Assembly: GCA_013423325.1 (NCBI GenBank)
Contig: BLJB01000038.1
Span: 124,634 to 188,633, forward strand
DNA: 64,000 nt
DNA from: Usnea hakonensis
Lineage: Eukaryota; Ascomycota; Lecanoromycetes; Lecanorales; Parmeliaceae
Direction: 5' to 3'
Both the position numbers and the translations under genes were made by a program. Below the pieces are notes generated by a model, which ran no database searches, was not told where the DNA came from, and worked only from the letters and a program-made list of their open reading frames with translations. Numbering within the stretch: the stretch's first letter is position 1; the number at the start of each line of letters is the position of its first letter. This document shows positions 30,533-42,782 of this stretch, piece by piece.

Positions 30533-33500
30533 ATGAATCCTTCCCCGATGGTCGAAGGCCACGGTGGTAAACGACCTCGTGAGTCTCGAGCCCTTCTTGA
30601 AAGTCTTTCGAGTATGACAAAAGCGTCTGTCTGGACCCAAAAACGGACTGCTGACTTTCTTGAGCAACGCAAGGCCGTAGATCACGCAACCAAACATCGA
30701 CGGACAGCGTTGTCCCTGGCATCCCGCCGCCGCCACCCGCTCCGTTGAACTCGGCCGCAGAAATTGCTCCTTTCTCGCACCTTCGAATCATTCCTAAGCC
30801 TCCACTGGAAGTGACCGCAGAACAGCGAATGCAACGCACCAATCCGTTTACTTTCAAGAAAGTGTCTCTTTCAGAGGAAGCAGACGCAAACTTGTCTTCT
30901 TACCCCTATCCGTACAACTGGCAAGCCAACTTAGCCACCGCATCTGACGGAGCGTCCTTTGCACAGGTACGTGTCTTCAGAAGCTCCTATCCTGTTTTAT
31001 ATCTTCTGTTTTGTCGCAAATACAAGGAATGCTCCCTCATCGAAAGGTCCAGAAGCTTGATGCCGACCTGAAGAGGAAACGCTGACTTGGCAATGTTTTC
31101 AGAAAGCACGCGCTGCAGAGCTGAACGCTGCGAGAGCACGAAAGGCCGCTCAAATGCAGTCAATCGAGAATGAAATTCCCGATCTTTCAGGTCCTGTTAG
31201 TCTTGGAACTTATAAATTTACCCGGCGGGGTCGAAGCAAGAAGTATGAGACGCATAAGTTAAGCGAGCTCCAAGAAATGCAGCAAGAGGGAAGGGAAGGC
31301 GAAAAAAAAGTGACGGAACTCACAACAACTTCATCCAATCACCCAACCTTCACTCCTCCACCACCCACCACGACCACATTCTCATCCTCTCAAGTTTCAC
31401 ACCCTCCTGCACAACATCATCAAGACGTTGAAGTTCAAGACGTCCAAATCAAAGACAGCACTCTCGACAGTTTCAATGACCGAAGCTCCGACAGACGTAC
31501 CTTCCCTAAGCCTAGCCTACCTCAGTATGATAAAGTTGATCAATCTCACTTCGCCGCACAATTTCCCAACGCCATCAATTTGATTCACACCGACAAAAGA
31601 AGTACTCAAGCATCTGGACAAGCTAATCCTTCATTTCCACCTGGCCAGGACTGCTCCTCAAATCAAAACTCCTACGCGTTGATCAACCCCGACACGTCAA
31701 GCTCGCAGCCCAGTGGGTCAAGTCAAATTGCGGATCTCATTTCGAATCAACACTTGAGCGCCACCACCCGTCCACATCAGCAGAGTCTTCATCCAGCGTC
31801 TGGGCAAGCCGATAGTCCATTCACGCAACAAGATCACAGCGCGGATCAGAATCTCAACGCTCCGATCAGGATTGACAGACCACTTTTGCAAGCGTCTACC
31901 CAGGCTGATCATTCATTCTCAGTAACCGATTATCAGGTAAAGCCCCTTCAGCGCTACCACCAGCTTGCGAGGAGCTTAGACGACTTGATCAAGAAGGACG
32001 GGCGGAATTCGAACGCTTCTGGACAAGCGACATTTCCTTTTCCACCTCAAGACTTCCAACCACCAAACTCTCAATCTCATACGACTACCAACTTCATTGT
32101 GACTCAAGAACAAAGCTCGCCGCCAGTCACTCAAATCTATCGTCCAGCACCGTCCGGCAGGTACTCCTCGACCATATCTTTGCCACTTCCAGACACACTT
32201 CAAACAGCCACCTTCAATATTGAAACTAATCAGTGGGATCCTGATTCACCCAAAGATATCATGGCCGCTCGGACCCCAGCAAACAGTTCTATCCGTGGTG
32301 GCCACTCTGGTGGGCCTTCGTCCCGCCAATCGTTGAGCCACATGTCACAAGGAAGCAAGGAAATTGGCATCCCTCATGCAATTGTCACCACCACTAAGGC
32401 TGGCCGTCCTTACACAAACCCCTATTCGCCTATCGACCCACGAATTTCTACAGCACGACCGACTGTGAGGGAGTCTCCATCTGGGCACACTATCTTGGAA
32501 CCTCAGTATCATGGTTCAGACAAAGTACAACGCCAAGAGAACCTGCAATACATCGGTCAAGAACAAGCTCATTACGGACTTTCAGAGCAGGATATCTACG
32601 GGCATCCCGAAGAATCTCTTGATGATCCCTTTCAGGACTATCCCAAACCTGCCCACCAAACCAGGCGCATTCAGTCGTCCAATTACGCCGAACATGCAGC
32701 ACAACAAGTAGCCTACGGCGAATCGTCGAATTGTGGACATCAGCAACCAGCTAGTACTTACACCTCATTGTCCAATGCGTCATCATATGTTCCAAACGCT
32801 CGCCAAGCTTTGCAAGATCCACATTCTGGGATTTCTCCCAATCAGGGGCAGCGCTCGGTCTTTGGACAGCAATCTATTGTCGATCCTCGTACTCGAAACG
32901 CTGGAACGGCTCCGCTTGAGCAGCACTCTGCATATGATCAAAGAACTGTTATCAATCCTCGTGCATCAGTGCGACTGCCGGCTGTGAGAGGTACTAGTAC
33001 TCAGCAGAGCGTCATCCTGCCAGAGCGGAAATACGAAGGCTTGTTTGTGGAAGAGTCCACAGCCAAGCAAAATCAAGAGCAAGGTCGTCGTCCTGTAGAA
33101 TCCGCTGTCCAGCCGAATCCAGGAAGATTGTCTCATGCAATCCCAATACGAGATCCTGCCGCCTATACTGGGGCAGGTCTGACAACGAGACGAAACCAAG
33201 AAGCGTTAAGGCAGAACTTTGATACCGTCATTGCGTCTTCTAAAGGTATGACTGGGTCTGCCAGGACTGTGATGAATGATCCTCATCAAGCTCGCCGACC
33301 TTCGTCAACGGCGACAGACACTACAATCACGGAATCTACGCTTCGAGCTCAAGCTCCAAGCTATGATTCGGTCCCTACCCAGCTATCAGCCACAGCGACT
33401 TCAGCTTCTATGATGCCAACACAAATGACAACTCATCCAAAGAAAACATTGCAAGGAGAGCTCCAACCTGTGCGAGGCAATGCCGGCAATGCGCTCAGAG

Positions 33501-34384
33501 GCCACGAGCGCGCCGCTGCAAATTCCGAGCCTATGTACCTTCGTGAATCCTGTCGAGCTCCTGCGATTCCTCCCGGCTTTCATCGCGATGCCTCTGCCTA
33601 CACGGAAACTTCACGACTCCCAGCTGAAGCCATTGGCGCTGGTAACGCGTTCATGAACCAAATTGCGAGAGAGGCTCCGACCAAAAAAACTCCTCAGCAA
33701 AGTCAAGAAGACGCAGTCAAATGGTTCCGTCATGATCCTCGTGATCTGTCACACGCAGCGGCCATTCTTCCACGTGAGTCAATGAACAGAATCAATCCGG
33801 AAAAATTCCCGCTTGAGGATACAAGTCGTCGCACAGTTGGCCAACTCGCAGACGACTCCCAAGACGACGACCCTAACGATAGAGCTCGTCAAGTTGCGAC
33901 TCCAAGACCTATTGGCCACGGTCGTCCCGCTGGATTTATCACGCCACCCAGTACTCATGGTCTGAGGCAGGCTGGAAGCCAAGCTCCCTTATCCACCCTC
34001 ACCGGTGTTACTTCAGTGAATGATACGGAAGGAATGAGACGCTCAGGCCGCAAGTTCCTGAACGAGGACGCACAGGCGATAGAAGGGATGATGGCTGGCG
34101 TCTTTAGCAACCTGATGACAGCCAAGAACGGCCCATACGACTACACGAACCATTATGCTCCCCCTCCAGCCTACGCAATTGACCACAATCCGAGGAACGA
34201 CCACACCTTTTTCGACCCTCAGTGGTTCGCGACGGCGCCTCCCGCGAGGGTTGGTCGAGACCCGCGCCGCGAGCAGGGTGAGTACGAGGATCCGACGCAG
34301 GGAAGTGCCAGCCGTCGTGGAGATCATGTGCGTGGTGATTTCGGCCGTCAGGATAGCGGTGGACGGGGTTGGGGGAGGATCTGA
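30533..34384 (+). CDS. large disordered Gln/Ser/Pro-rich protein of unknown function (1209 aa)
   Basis: Exons are 30533-30578, 30665-30966 and 31103-34384 (phases 1 and 0). The first exon, M-N-P-S-P-M-V-E-G-H-G-G-K-R-P-R, joins through an intron with donor GTGAGT and branch CTGAC to PTQGRRSRNQTSTDSVVPG, after which P5 runs follow. Residues about 117-150 are Ala/Arg/Lys-rich (KARAAELNAARARKAAQMQS) and probably helical, followed by a short conserved-looking stretch S-L-G-T-Y-K-F-T-R-R-G-R-S-K-K-Y-E. The middle ~850 residues are low-complexity Q, S, P, T and H. The last ~120 residues look folded or conserved (GMRRSGRKFLNEDAQAIEGM; HAPPPA-like Y-A-P-P-P-A-Y; DHTFFDPQWFATAPPARVGR). I recognise no domain. 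Nuclear regulatory or RNA-binding function is possible but not shown. Confidence 0.75.
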
Positions 34385-35077
34385 GATGCCGTTGCGGTCT
34401 ATTATGGTATCTTTCCCTGTCTTTCAGCGAGACATTCGATATAGTACTGACATGGGATAGTACGATAAGATGGAGGTCCATATCCACGATTATCAATGGT
34501 TTTTTATTGTCTTTTCTTCTTCATGGTGGACAGCTTTTACGAAAAGTTTTTACGGTATGGATCTGATCCACCCCTTTTTCAACACCCATGACCACATCCG
34601 GAACACTCACTGATGTTCATCATATAGATCGATATCAAGAAAATCCCTTGCCGGGTAGGAGAAGGCGTGGCATTGCGCCGATCTAATAGCCTTATCCCTT
34701 TTTCGTCCTCAGCTTGCGCCGTGGTTTCTTTACTCTTTTAGAAAGCTTGCAGATTCCCTTTTTTCACTTCACTTCTTGTAGATAGATTTTAATTGTAATT
34801 TTATTTATTTGGTGTGTGCCTCGTGCGGTGACGTGCGGTAGGATAGATGTATGGGTTTGATATACGTAGTTTGCCCTTTTAGAGAGGGGTATGGTCGTTG
34901 AGGTAGGCAAGATTCCGGATGAAGGATGAAGGTTTGGGCCATCTGGTAGGTATGGGATGGTATGGTATGCGGCCCAAATTTCTCTTTCACACGCTGCTTC
35001 TCCTACAGATGCTCATGGAATTCGAGTGTCATCCTCCACGAAGAAACATGCTGCCTTTCCTCCAGCCAACCAACCAA
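34385..35077. other. convergent 3' flank region
   Basis: About 690 bases between the 3' ends of the disordered-protein gene (+) and the HAD gene (-). It is T-rich at 34500-34830. No gene was recognised; it should hold both 3' UTRs. Confidence 0.45.
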
Positions 35078-35950
35078 TCAGCCCCTCTCATCCCCATCCG
35101 CATCCGCATCCACACCCACACCCACACCTCCACCCACCCCCTCCTTCCTCAACCCATAGCAAACCGCATCCCAAACATCCCCCACCACAACCTTCGGTTC
35201 ATACGCCGGCGTCCCACCACTATAAACCCCGCTTTGAACGAGAATACTATGCCACCTCGTCTCCTCGGCGCTCCGATACTCGTTCGCGCCCCTGATGTCG
35301 CTCTCGGGATTATCGCCTATCATGTACACGTTCCTCAATGGTGCTGTTGCCTGTATCCTACTATGTGAGGCTCTGTGTTCGCGGAGCCGATTCTCCGCAA
35401 ACGCGAACGTGCCCTGCGTCGGTTTTCCAAAGACGTGTTTCTGCAACCTGACGCCGTTTGCAGGACCGCCCGTGACGGCATCGAAGACGCCTTCGAGGGC
35501 GGCTTGGAAGGCGCCTTGGCCGAGGCGCGGGAGGGGGTAGGATGAGGCCCAGAAGAGGTCCGGGTTGGAGTAGTACAGCGGGGGTTGGGCGTCTTGCTGG
35601 TAGCCGCGGTTCGGGAGGTGGGGGGAGTTGTTTTTGGGGGAGAGGGTGCCGAGGTGGCCGGATTTGGAGAGGAGGAGGTCGAGGATGAGTTGGGTGTCGA
35701 GGGCCCAGTCGCGGGGGTCGTTGAAGAGGAGGATGGCGTCGATTTTGAGGGGGTGGGTTGGTGGGGAATGGGTTGAGGGGGGTAGTTGCGGGAGGGGTTT
35801 GGCGAAGGGGGTGTGATGGGAGAGGGAGACGAAGGGCCAGAGGGTGGGGTGGGCGGTGATTATGTCGGAGGGGGTGACGACGGTGGTGAAGCCGTAGCTG
35901 GGAGACGGTTAGGAAATTGGGGATGTGGGGGAGTTGCAAGGGTTGACGCA
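35030..35950. other. strand-skew island 6 across the HAD gene 3' half
   Basis: 35030-35290 is C-rich on the + strand (CATCCG/CACACC simple repeats); 35480-35940 is strongly G-rich, with G/T runs, while still coding in the minus strand. The switch falls at about 35300-35450. Confidence 0.6.
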
Positions 35951-36470
35951 CTCACCCCTCAGCGACTTTCCTGCACTTGTCCCCCTCGCCTCCCACGACG
36001 AGTATGCATTTGTTCTTCAGATTGTCTTGGCCATGGCCATTCGCTAGCTCTGCAAAAGGCGTGTGGGACTGCACGAACATTGATGTGTCCAGAGGCACTT
36101 CAAGGAGGTCGCTGAGCTGTTGCACGCGCTCGGATTCTGACTTGCCGCCGCCATTGGTGAGAAGGATAAAGGGGATGCTGTGGGTTTGGAGATAGGAAAG
36201 GGCGCGGTGAGCGCGTGGGAGGGGTTTAGAGGAGCGGAGGAGGACACCGTCGATGCTGGAAATACGTGAGCAGGTTCAGAATTATTGAGTTTGAGGAATG
36301 TTTTACTCGAATGCGAATGCAAAGCCTGGTAATCTGGACGGATCATTTGTGATGGAAGTCTGGAGGAAGCGAGGGGATGGCTTAAGATACCGAAGGCGCA
36401 GGGTTTTTAGAGAGGGACTGAGACGGGAGGTAACAGTGGTAGACCTCTGGCCTATGCAGCATGTTGCCAT
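35078..36470 (-). CDS. HAD-superfamily hydrolase, CECR5/YKR070W-like, probably mitochondrial (427 aa)
   Basis: Exons are 36470-36307, 36255-35956 and 35897-35078 (phases 2 and 2). HAD motif I is split by intron 1: F-A-F-A-F-D then I-D-G-V-L-L-R-S, giving the catalytic D-x-D. Then L-P-R-A-H-R-A-L and I-P-F-I-L-L-T-N-G-G-G (motif II plus), a cap region, and the C-terminal motif M-I-G-D-N-P-E-S-D-I-R-G-A-N with K in F-G-K-P-T. This layout is HAD subfamily IIA, CECR5 group; yeast YKR070W is mitochondrial. The leader (MATCCIGQRSTTVTSRLSPS, then L-K-T-L-R-L-R-Y-L-K) is Arg/Ser-rich without acids, as expected for a mitochondrial presequence. The C-terminal tail is a Gly-Val/Asp-Ala run encoded by a simple repeat. 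Substrate unknown; phosphatase activity is inferred from the family. Confidence 0.88.
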
Positions 36471-36698
36471 TGAGCTCTGTATTGCTCATCTCGAGACGTG
36501 GATACATATGAATTGACTCGATGGGCGCGCGTCACTTTGAAGACGTCTGCCAAGGCTCTTATCGATAACATCACGGTGCGTTTTTCGTCCAAACCATCGC
36601 TTTATTGCTTACTCTACACAACACACCCGAAGGGTATAAATATAATCTACGTCGTCTTACCTCAAGCAGAGTGTTAATACAGAACTCAGATTCTCCAT
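36471..36698. promoter_or_regulatory. 228-bp bidirectional promoter with a TATA box toward the F-box gene
   Basis: The ATG codons of the HAD gene (-) and F-box gene (+) are 228 bp apart. A good TATA element, TATAAATATA, lies at 36635-36644, about 55-65 bp upstream of the F-box ATG. No equally good element is seen in the other direction. The compact spacing makes shared regulation plausible. Confidence 0.65.
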
Positions 36699-38074
36699 AT
36701 GGACGTCCAACTCCCTCAAGAGCTGCTCCAGCAAATCTTCTCTTACCTCGCTAGGGACCAAAAGACACTCCATGCCTGCTCCCTGACTTCATCATCATGG
36801 TATTTGGCATCAGTAGCCTACCTCTACGACAATCCAATCATCACGGGCAGGAACTATGACCCCTTCGTTCGAGCAATGTGCCCTTCGGTCAACGCTCATG
36901 TCCGGCGCAACGGGCTGGCTGACCTGGTGCGGAGACTGGATATGAGCGGTCTAGTGCACAATGGCAGCAAGAGTCTAACAGCTAGACTATTGGGCAGGGT
37001 TAAGAAGAGGTTGGAGGAGTTTGTGGCGCCGCAGGCATCATTTGCGTATGTGATTCACCTGATATGTGGCGCTCAGTAGTCATTTTCTGAGAGACCCGCC
37101 CGCATTGAGCGAAATTTTGAGTCTTCGCTAACGTTCTACAGGGTGAATTGCCTTGCAGCTCTCTCAAAGTGCTCCAATCTTCGTCGCCTAGACCTATCCC
37201 TCGTCTCCGAGGCCTTGTCAATGATCGATCTCTTACGCTCGACAAGCCTGCTTCCGAAGTTGGAAAGCCTACACCTACGTACGTACCCTCGCGGACTGAA
37301 TCCCCTCATCTGAACCCGGCTCTGCATCAAGAAGCTCGACTCATGAGTAGTGAATCTGCAAACATGCTTCAAGGCTCGTCTGTCGCCCATGAAATGACCA
37401 TGCTGACTCGGAGAGATTTGACAGCTCGATCATCGGCACATGACGCAAGTAAAGATCTCATGACATGCACCTGGCCAGCCACACTCCGAGAGCTTCATAT
37501 ATCTGGAGGTATCCATGATGAAGCTCTGGTATCTCTGGGCAGCCTGCCTCCGTCCCTCTCCCGTCTCAGGATTGGGAATTGTCCCCATTTATCTATCTTC
37601 TCTATAGGTAACCTTCTGCAAACAAAAGGACCACAATTACAGCATCTCGAGATTATAGCCCCAATACCTGCACTGAGTCGAAACCCCACGTCGCTAAGTG
37701 ACTACATGAAGCATCTTCCAAACCTTCTCTACCTCAAAATTTCCCTCGACTTCGTCTGGCGCTCGATTTTCCCAAACTCAGAAAGAGAAGAGGGAGACCA
37801 TTACCCTCTGAAACAGATCGATATCGATTGCTTTGATCCTACAGAATGCGAATTTTACGCCTCAGATCTTTGGGCTGTTACTGACTGTAAGAGTAGGTTT
37901 GGAAGGGTTAGAAAGGTCGGCATCCATCGAAGATTAGGATGGACAGATACGAGTGAGGGCAAAGAACAGGTGAGGGATCTGGATGACCTGTTGAAAGCTC
38001 TTGCAAGGGAGGATGGGCCCAATGCAGATGTCAAAGAAGTTGACGCTGGGGTGGTGTTGTTTGGCAAGAGGTGA
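36699..38074 (+). CDS. F-box protein with leucine-rich C-terminal region (408 aa)
   Basis: Exons are 36699-37045, 37142-37278 and 37332-38074 (phases 2 and 1). The N-terminus is an F-box: L-P-Q-E-L-L-Q-Q-I-F-S-Y-L, then TLHACSLTSSSWYLASVAYL. After it come leucine-rich, repeat-like segments (LAALSKCSNLRRLDLSLVSE, LRELHISGGIHDEALVSLGS, L-P-P-S-L-S-R-L-R-I-G-N-C, L-P-N-L-L-Y-L-K-I-S-L). This is the build of SCF substrate receptors: F-box binds Skp1 and the LRR-like part selects a target for ubiquitylation. The target is unknown. The second intron (GTACGT, branch CTGAA, acceptor CAAG) is needed because the exon 2 frame ends in TGA and the exon 3 frame is otherwise open but frame-shifted. The acceptor could be a few bases off. 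Confidence 0.85.
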
Positions 38075-38262
38075 CACGTAGGAGAAGGTAAAGGGTTTGC
38101 AAATGCAGGTCTGAGATGAGGGTGATCATTTGATGTACTAAACATGGAGGTGTTGCACGAAGTTACGTCCAAAGGGGGTCAAGTATTTGAGCATGAGCCT
38201 GCTATCATTTAGGGATGGCCCACTCGGTAGCGTTGTAACTAGCATCTTGGCACAATGAAGGA

Positions 38263-38610
38263 ATGTCCGAAGCCTCGGTCTTTCTTCAAGCACACGAATC
38301 CGACCACGGAGCCTTGTTGCACCATTGTTCTTCAGGCTCCAAGACTTTGCTCTGGCCGCGGGTGCTTTGTCCTCAAACTCGGCCTCGAAGCGTTTTTACA
38401 GATCCAATCATTGATCTCTGCCGGCTCTTCCCCTGGATTCCCAAGCTCTTTCAGGCTACCACTGTGCAGTCCTATTCCAGACCAGCAATTGTCCCTCTAG
38501 CCCACAGACTTGGTAAATCCAAGAAAGTCAGAAAGCTCAATGGAAGCCTCGTGGACGAGTTGTTGAGGGGGTATCAGTATAAGTACGTGTCAACTAGTAG
38601 CGGTCTATGA
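38263..38610 (+). CDS. doubtful 115-aa ORF downstream of the F-box gene
   Basis: Open from ATG 38263 to TGA 38608-38610. The sequence (MSEASVFLQAHESDHGALLH ... DELLRGYQYKYVSTSSGL) is balanced rather than low-complexity, but matches no family I know, and there are no supporting splice or context signals. It might be a remnant of a longer gene or chance. Confidence 0.2.
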   Translation: MSEASVFLQAHESDHGALLHHCSSGSKTLLWPRVLCPQTRPRSVFTDPIIDLCRLFPWIPKLFQATTVQSYSRPAIVPLAHRLGKSKKVRKLNGSLVDELLRGYQYKYVSTSSGL

Positions 38611-39859
38611 GGTAAGCGAGGTCGGGGTAAACTCTCTAAAGGTAGTGCTGCATGCAGCCCACTGATGTGCCTGTATGTGATTCGGCACGGACCTTGACCT
38701 AACGCGTCAGGACTGAGGGATATGCTACCGTATCAGAGCGTACAGTATCGCAGTATGTGCATGGTTGGTCGCTCTTCTCGGGGGCGGTGCTTGGAGGGCA
38801 GGACATTTGTTGAGCCCAACGTTGTGGGTGGCAAGCAGCCTCTGTAAAGCCGAGGCCATTCAGACTGCGAATTCAGCAGGCAAACAATGAGGCTGAAAAT
38901 TTGATATTTTCAATGAGAAAGAAAAAAAAAGGAAAAATACGTTGATACGATGCGATTGGAGAATCTATTTTTGCAATTGGATTGTTTGGATTTTGGTTGA
39001 GGGGTTTATTATTATTATTGTTGTGTTATGGTTTTTCCCCTCAGTCAGCTCGGTAACGTACTAGTAGTAGTAGATTAAAAAACCTTACTAGTGATACCGC
39101 ATGCGGCTTTAGCGCCAAATTCGTTCCGGGCTTAGAAGTTAGAAGCCCTTGAACCTTCCATGATGCACACTACTACCACCATCTCTACCATTTCTCACAC
39201 ATCCCACCTTCTCTCTCTCTCNNTCTCTCTCTCTCCATCTGCCTACAATTTCAATCACATTGGCTCTTGGGACACAGACTTCTGTTCAACAACAGAAGCT
39301 CGTTCCTCGAGTTTACTCCTCTTCTTCAGCTCGTGTCAGCCAAGGACAACACGCGTGGCCTAGCCCCGATCGGCACAGCATAACAAGGCTCTAGCCAAAG
39401 TACCGTACTGTACTCGATCGTTTGACCTTCACACCTCACCCTCGTCACATTGACACACTGACCTTGGAGGTGCGTGATCCACCCTCTAAGTCCATTATCC
39501 CTGCATTACCACATGTAAAGCCCTCCTTTTTATCACCTTACTGTTATATTCAATACTACTCAAATCCTCTTTTCTTCGCGTCAGGCTTTAGCAATCATCA
39601 TCCCTTGGCCTTTCCGTCTCTCACCGCCGAGCTGACCGTATCCAAACATCAGCTCCATCACTAATAAATCTCACTTTTATTAGGCCAAACCTTTCCGCCT
39701 TTACTCTCTTTCGACACTCTACCTTCATTTTCACACTTTTACCCACCACCTCCGACACACGCCCTTCTATAGCGCTCCGTCACCTGGCCGTCTAGCTTTG
39801 CACCTTGACCACTCTGACCAGATCAAATACTGTGACTCTACGAGTCACGCAACATCAAC
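38611..39859 (+). promoter_or_regulatory. casein kinase promoter and long pyrimidine-rich 5' leader, with N gap in a CT repeat
   Basis: About 1.25 kb upstream of the CK1 ATG. From about 39160 the sequence is strongly C/T-rich, as is common in core promoters of highly expressed fungal genes, with a (CT)n microsatellite at 39211-39236 that contains a two-base N gap at 39222-39223. Scattered GTACTGTACT and TAGTAG repeats occur at 39060-39420. The transcription start cannot be fixed. Confidence 0.5.
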
Positions 39860-41599
39860 ATGACTACAATGGTGCGTATACTCCTTGTGCTATTGAGGGT
39901 GTCGGATGGTCGAGGCTACCACAATCTGGACTTTGTTGTTACCCCTGGATCCTGCATATCTTCAAGACATGGTCTACAATATCACTGCCTCTGGCTTTAC
40001 AGCTCTACCCATACAGTTCCTTCAAATCCTCGTACCACAAAAGGCACATCCAATCCCCTTATAAGTTTCTCTATTATCTAAGTAGCTCCAAGAATCGAAA
40101 TTGTTACTGACTCGACCATCTCTAGGATCTTCGCGTGGGTAACAAATACCGCATTGGGCGTAAGATTGGTAGCGGAAGTTTCGGTGATATTTACCTTGGT
40201 GAGACTGGCTTATTCCTTGCTACCCAGTGCAAACTGACCGGTTCCAACCAGGCACCAACATCATTTCTGGCGAGGAAATTGCTATCAAATTGGAGAGTGT
40301 GAAGGCCAAGCACCCTCAGCTTGAGTATGAAGCCCGTGTCTACAAGTCCTTGGCTGGAGGAGTCGGAATCCCGTTTGTCCGTTGGTTCGGGACCGAGTGT
40401 GATTACAATGCCATGGTGCTTGACCTCCTCGGACCCAGCTTGGAGGATCTCTTCAACTTTTGCAACCGCAAATTTTCCCTCAAGACGGTACTTTTACTCG
40501 CCGATCAGCTCATTTCCCGGATCGAGTACATCCACGCCAAATCTTTCATCCATCGTGATATCAAGCCGGATAATTTCCTTATGGGAATTGGGAAGCGTGG
40601 AAATCAAGTCAATGTTATCGACTTTGGGTTGGCAAAGAAGTACCGTGACCCGAAGACCCATTTCCACATTCCATACCGTGAGAACAAAAACCTGACGGGA
40701 ACTGCTCGATATGCATCCATCAACACTCACCTAGGAGTTGGTAAGCGGAAGATCATCTTCCGTCAAGGAAATTTGGGCTAACGATCACCAGAACAGTCTC
40801 GTCGTGATGACATGGAGTCGCTTGGATATGTGATGCTCTACTTCTGTCGCGGTTCTCTTCCCTGGCAGGGACTCAAGGCTGCTACCAAGAAACAAAAGTA
40901 TGACCGCATCATGGAAAAGAAGATGACTACCCCAACCGAGGTTCTTTGCCGTGGATTCCCTAACGAGTTCGCCATCTACCTGAACTATACTCGTTCCCTT
41001 CGTTTCGATGACAAGCCGGACTACTCTTACCTCCGCAAAATATTCCGTGACTTGTTCGTCCGTGAAGGATTCCAGTATGACTACGTCTTTGACTGGACCG
41101 TCTACAAGTATCAGAAGAATGCCCAAGCTATTGCGGCCAGCAACAATCAGACAGCTGTGCAAGAGGAAGAAGAGAAGCCAGCTCGTCGTCACGCTGGAGG
41201 TACGAACGCCGCTACTGCTGGCATTGCCCCCCCTCAGAACGCATCCTCAGCTAGCAAACCAGGTGCCATTTCTAGCCAGAGACGCAAAGTCATCGAGCGT
41301 GGTCCAGGCGTCGACACCACTGATACGAACCGTGCAGTAGGAGGAAGTGACAGGATGTGAGTTTTTGCCAATCATGGTTCCTGGGTAGGGAATCCACCTC
41401 CTTTGCCTTTGACGTTTGATCGATGAATCACGCTGGGCATGGAGGATCAAAAGACCGAACTCTGACTAATGCTATAGTACTCGACGTTAGGCTGCGCTCT
41501 GCCTCCAAGGGAGTCACTGGTGCTGGGTCTTCCAGACCCGGCAACGGTGTCTACCGTGTGAAGCGGGGAGGACAGAAAGGGGACGGTGGATGGTACTGA
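39860..41599 (+). CDS. casein kinase I, delta/epsilon (Hhp1/CK-1a) type (415 aa)
   Basis: Five exons: 39860-39871 (only M-T-T-M), 40126-40198, 40252-40740, 40792-41356 and 41491-41599; total 1248 nt in frame. Kinase motifs in order: IGRKIGSGSFGDIYLG (glycine loop), E-I-A-I-K-L-E (ATP lysine), FIHRDIKPDNFLMG (catalytic loop), I-D-F-G-L-A-K-K-Y (DFG), and the CK1 signature T-G-T-A-R-Y-A-S-I-N-T-H-L-G. After the kinase domain comes a tail with A-S-S-A-S-K-P-G-A, S-S-Q-R-R-K-V-I-E-R-G and, in the last exon, VKRGGQKGDGGWY. The last exon was found by continuing the frame after G-S-D-R-M, since the frame as read ends at once without it. This Ser/Thr kinase phosphorylates acidic or primed substrates; orthologues act in DNA repair, vesicle traffic and, in Neurospora, the FRQ clock. 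It is convergent with SEC21. Confidence 0.95.
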
Positions 41600-42782
41600 T
41601 CACATTTCCTTCTAGGTAACGACTAAAATTGGGTTTACTCTCACCGCCGGTGGATGTCGATACCGATCAGCTTCAACCATCACCATAACCTGAGGCCTCT
41701 GCACCTTTAGCCTTCAGGCACTTGCAACGACATACATGGATATCTCCATTGGGCTTGCACCCTTCATTTACCGGTTTCATATCATTCTGTTAGCTAGGCT
41801 TTTTTTTGTCTCGGCTCTTCATCATTTTCACTGGATATTTTTGGCCGATCAGACCGTTCGAAAACGAAAGACTCTCGAACGCTTGATCATCAAAGTCCTC
41901 GATGATGGGTACGAACGGCACGCCGCTGTCTAGCGATAGCTATTGCAGTATCAATCATATGCAAGGCCTAAGCATAGACAGAGCTTACCGGTACTGGATG
42001 CAATTACCTTACTTCCCCAGGGAATGTCGATATCAGCAATACCGACTATGGCTTATTTTCCTAATTTTACACTAATAATCCTTTTGCAACACCACACGCA
42101 CCCAGCCCCAACACCAGCACCAGCATCACCATCTTTTCATATCAGTCAAAAACCGCGGACGTTATCATGGGCTTTCAGAGGCGGAAGTAGCAGAGGGGGA
42201 TTGTGAAATGCAGCGAGTGGAGAGCGCTTGTTTCGATATGGTGAATACCTCACAGCTTTACTGGTGCATCCACAGGCCGAAGCGACATTTGCCTTTGGGC
42301 TCGCCCAAGAGGGTTTCGAAGAATGGCTTAATTAGGGGTATGGCTTAAGGGCGGCTTCCGGGGTTGTGTGCTGCTGCTGTGCTTGCTTTACGATTTTCCT
42401 TTTCTACTTAAGGGGATGAGCCTCTCAACTCACGGGCAGCTTGATCGATGATTAAGTTTTGTTGTCCACTCAGATAGTATACTCAATCAAGAAAAGATCA
42501 CAAGCTATGGAATGATGTCATGTGTGAATGAATTGTAGACCTCAGCTGTTTGTTGTTCATACGGTCTCTTCTGATTTTTCTCTCCTATTTTGGAACCAGC
42601 TACCTACCTACCTACCTACTTTCCTCTACCTACAAGCTATGCATTAATTCGGACGTGTCAACACGCCTCCGCACAACAAACAAGAACAAGACACGAAAAC
42701 AAGAAAAAGATGGAAAGAAAAAAGGTAATGTCCTTTTAACCCCCCTCTCACCCACCCCGCCCCCTCCTTGCCCCCTTCCAAA
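41600..42782. other. 1.2-kb convergent 3' flank
   Basis: Between the 3' ends of the CK1 and SEC21 genes. It contains CTACCTAC repeats at about 42600-42620 and, near 42690-42780, an A-rich then C-rich stretch that begins the SEC21 skew island. No gene was recognised. Confidence 0.4.
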
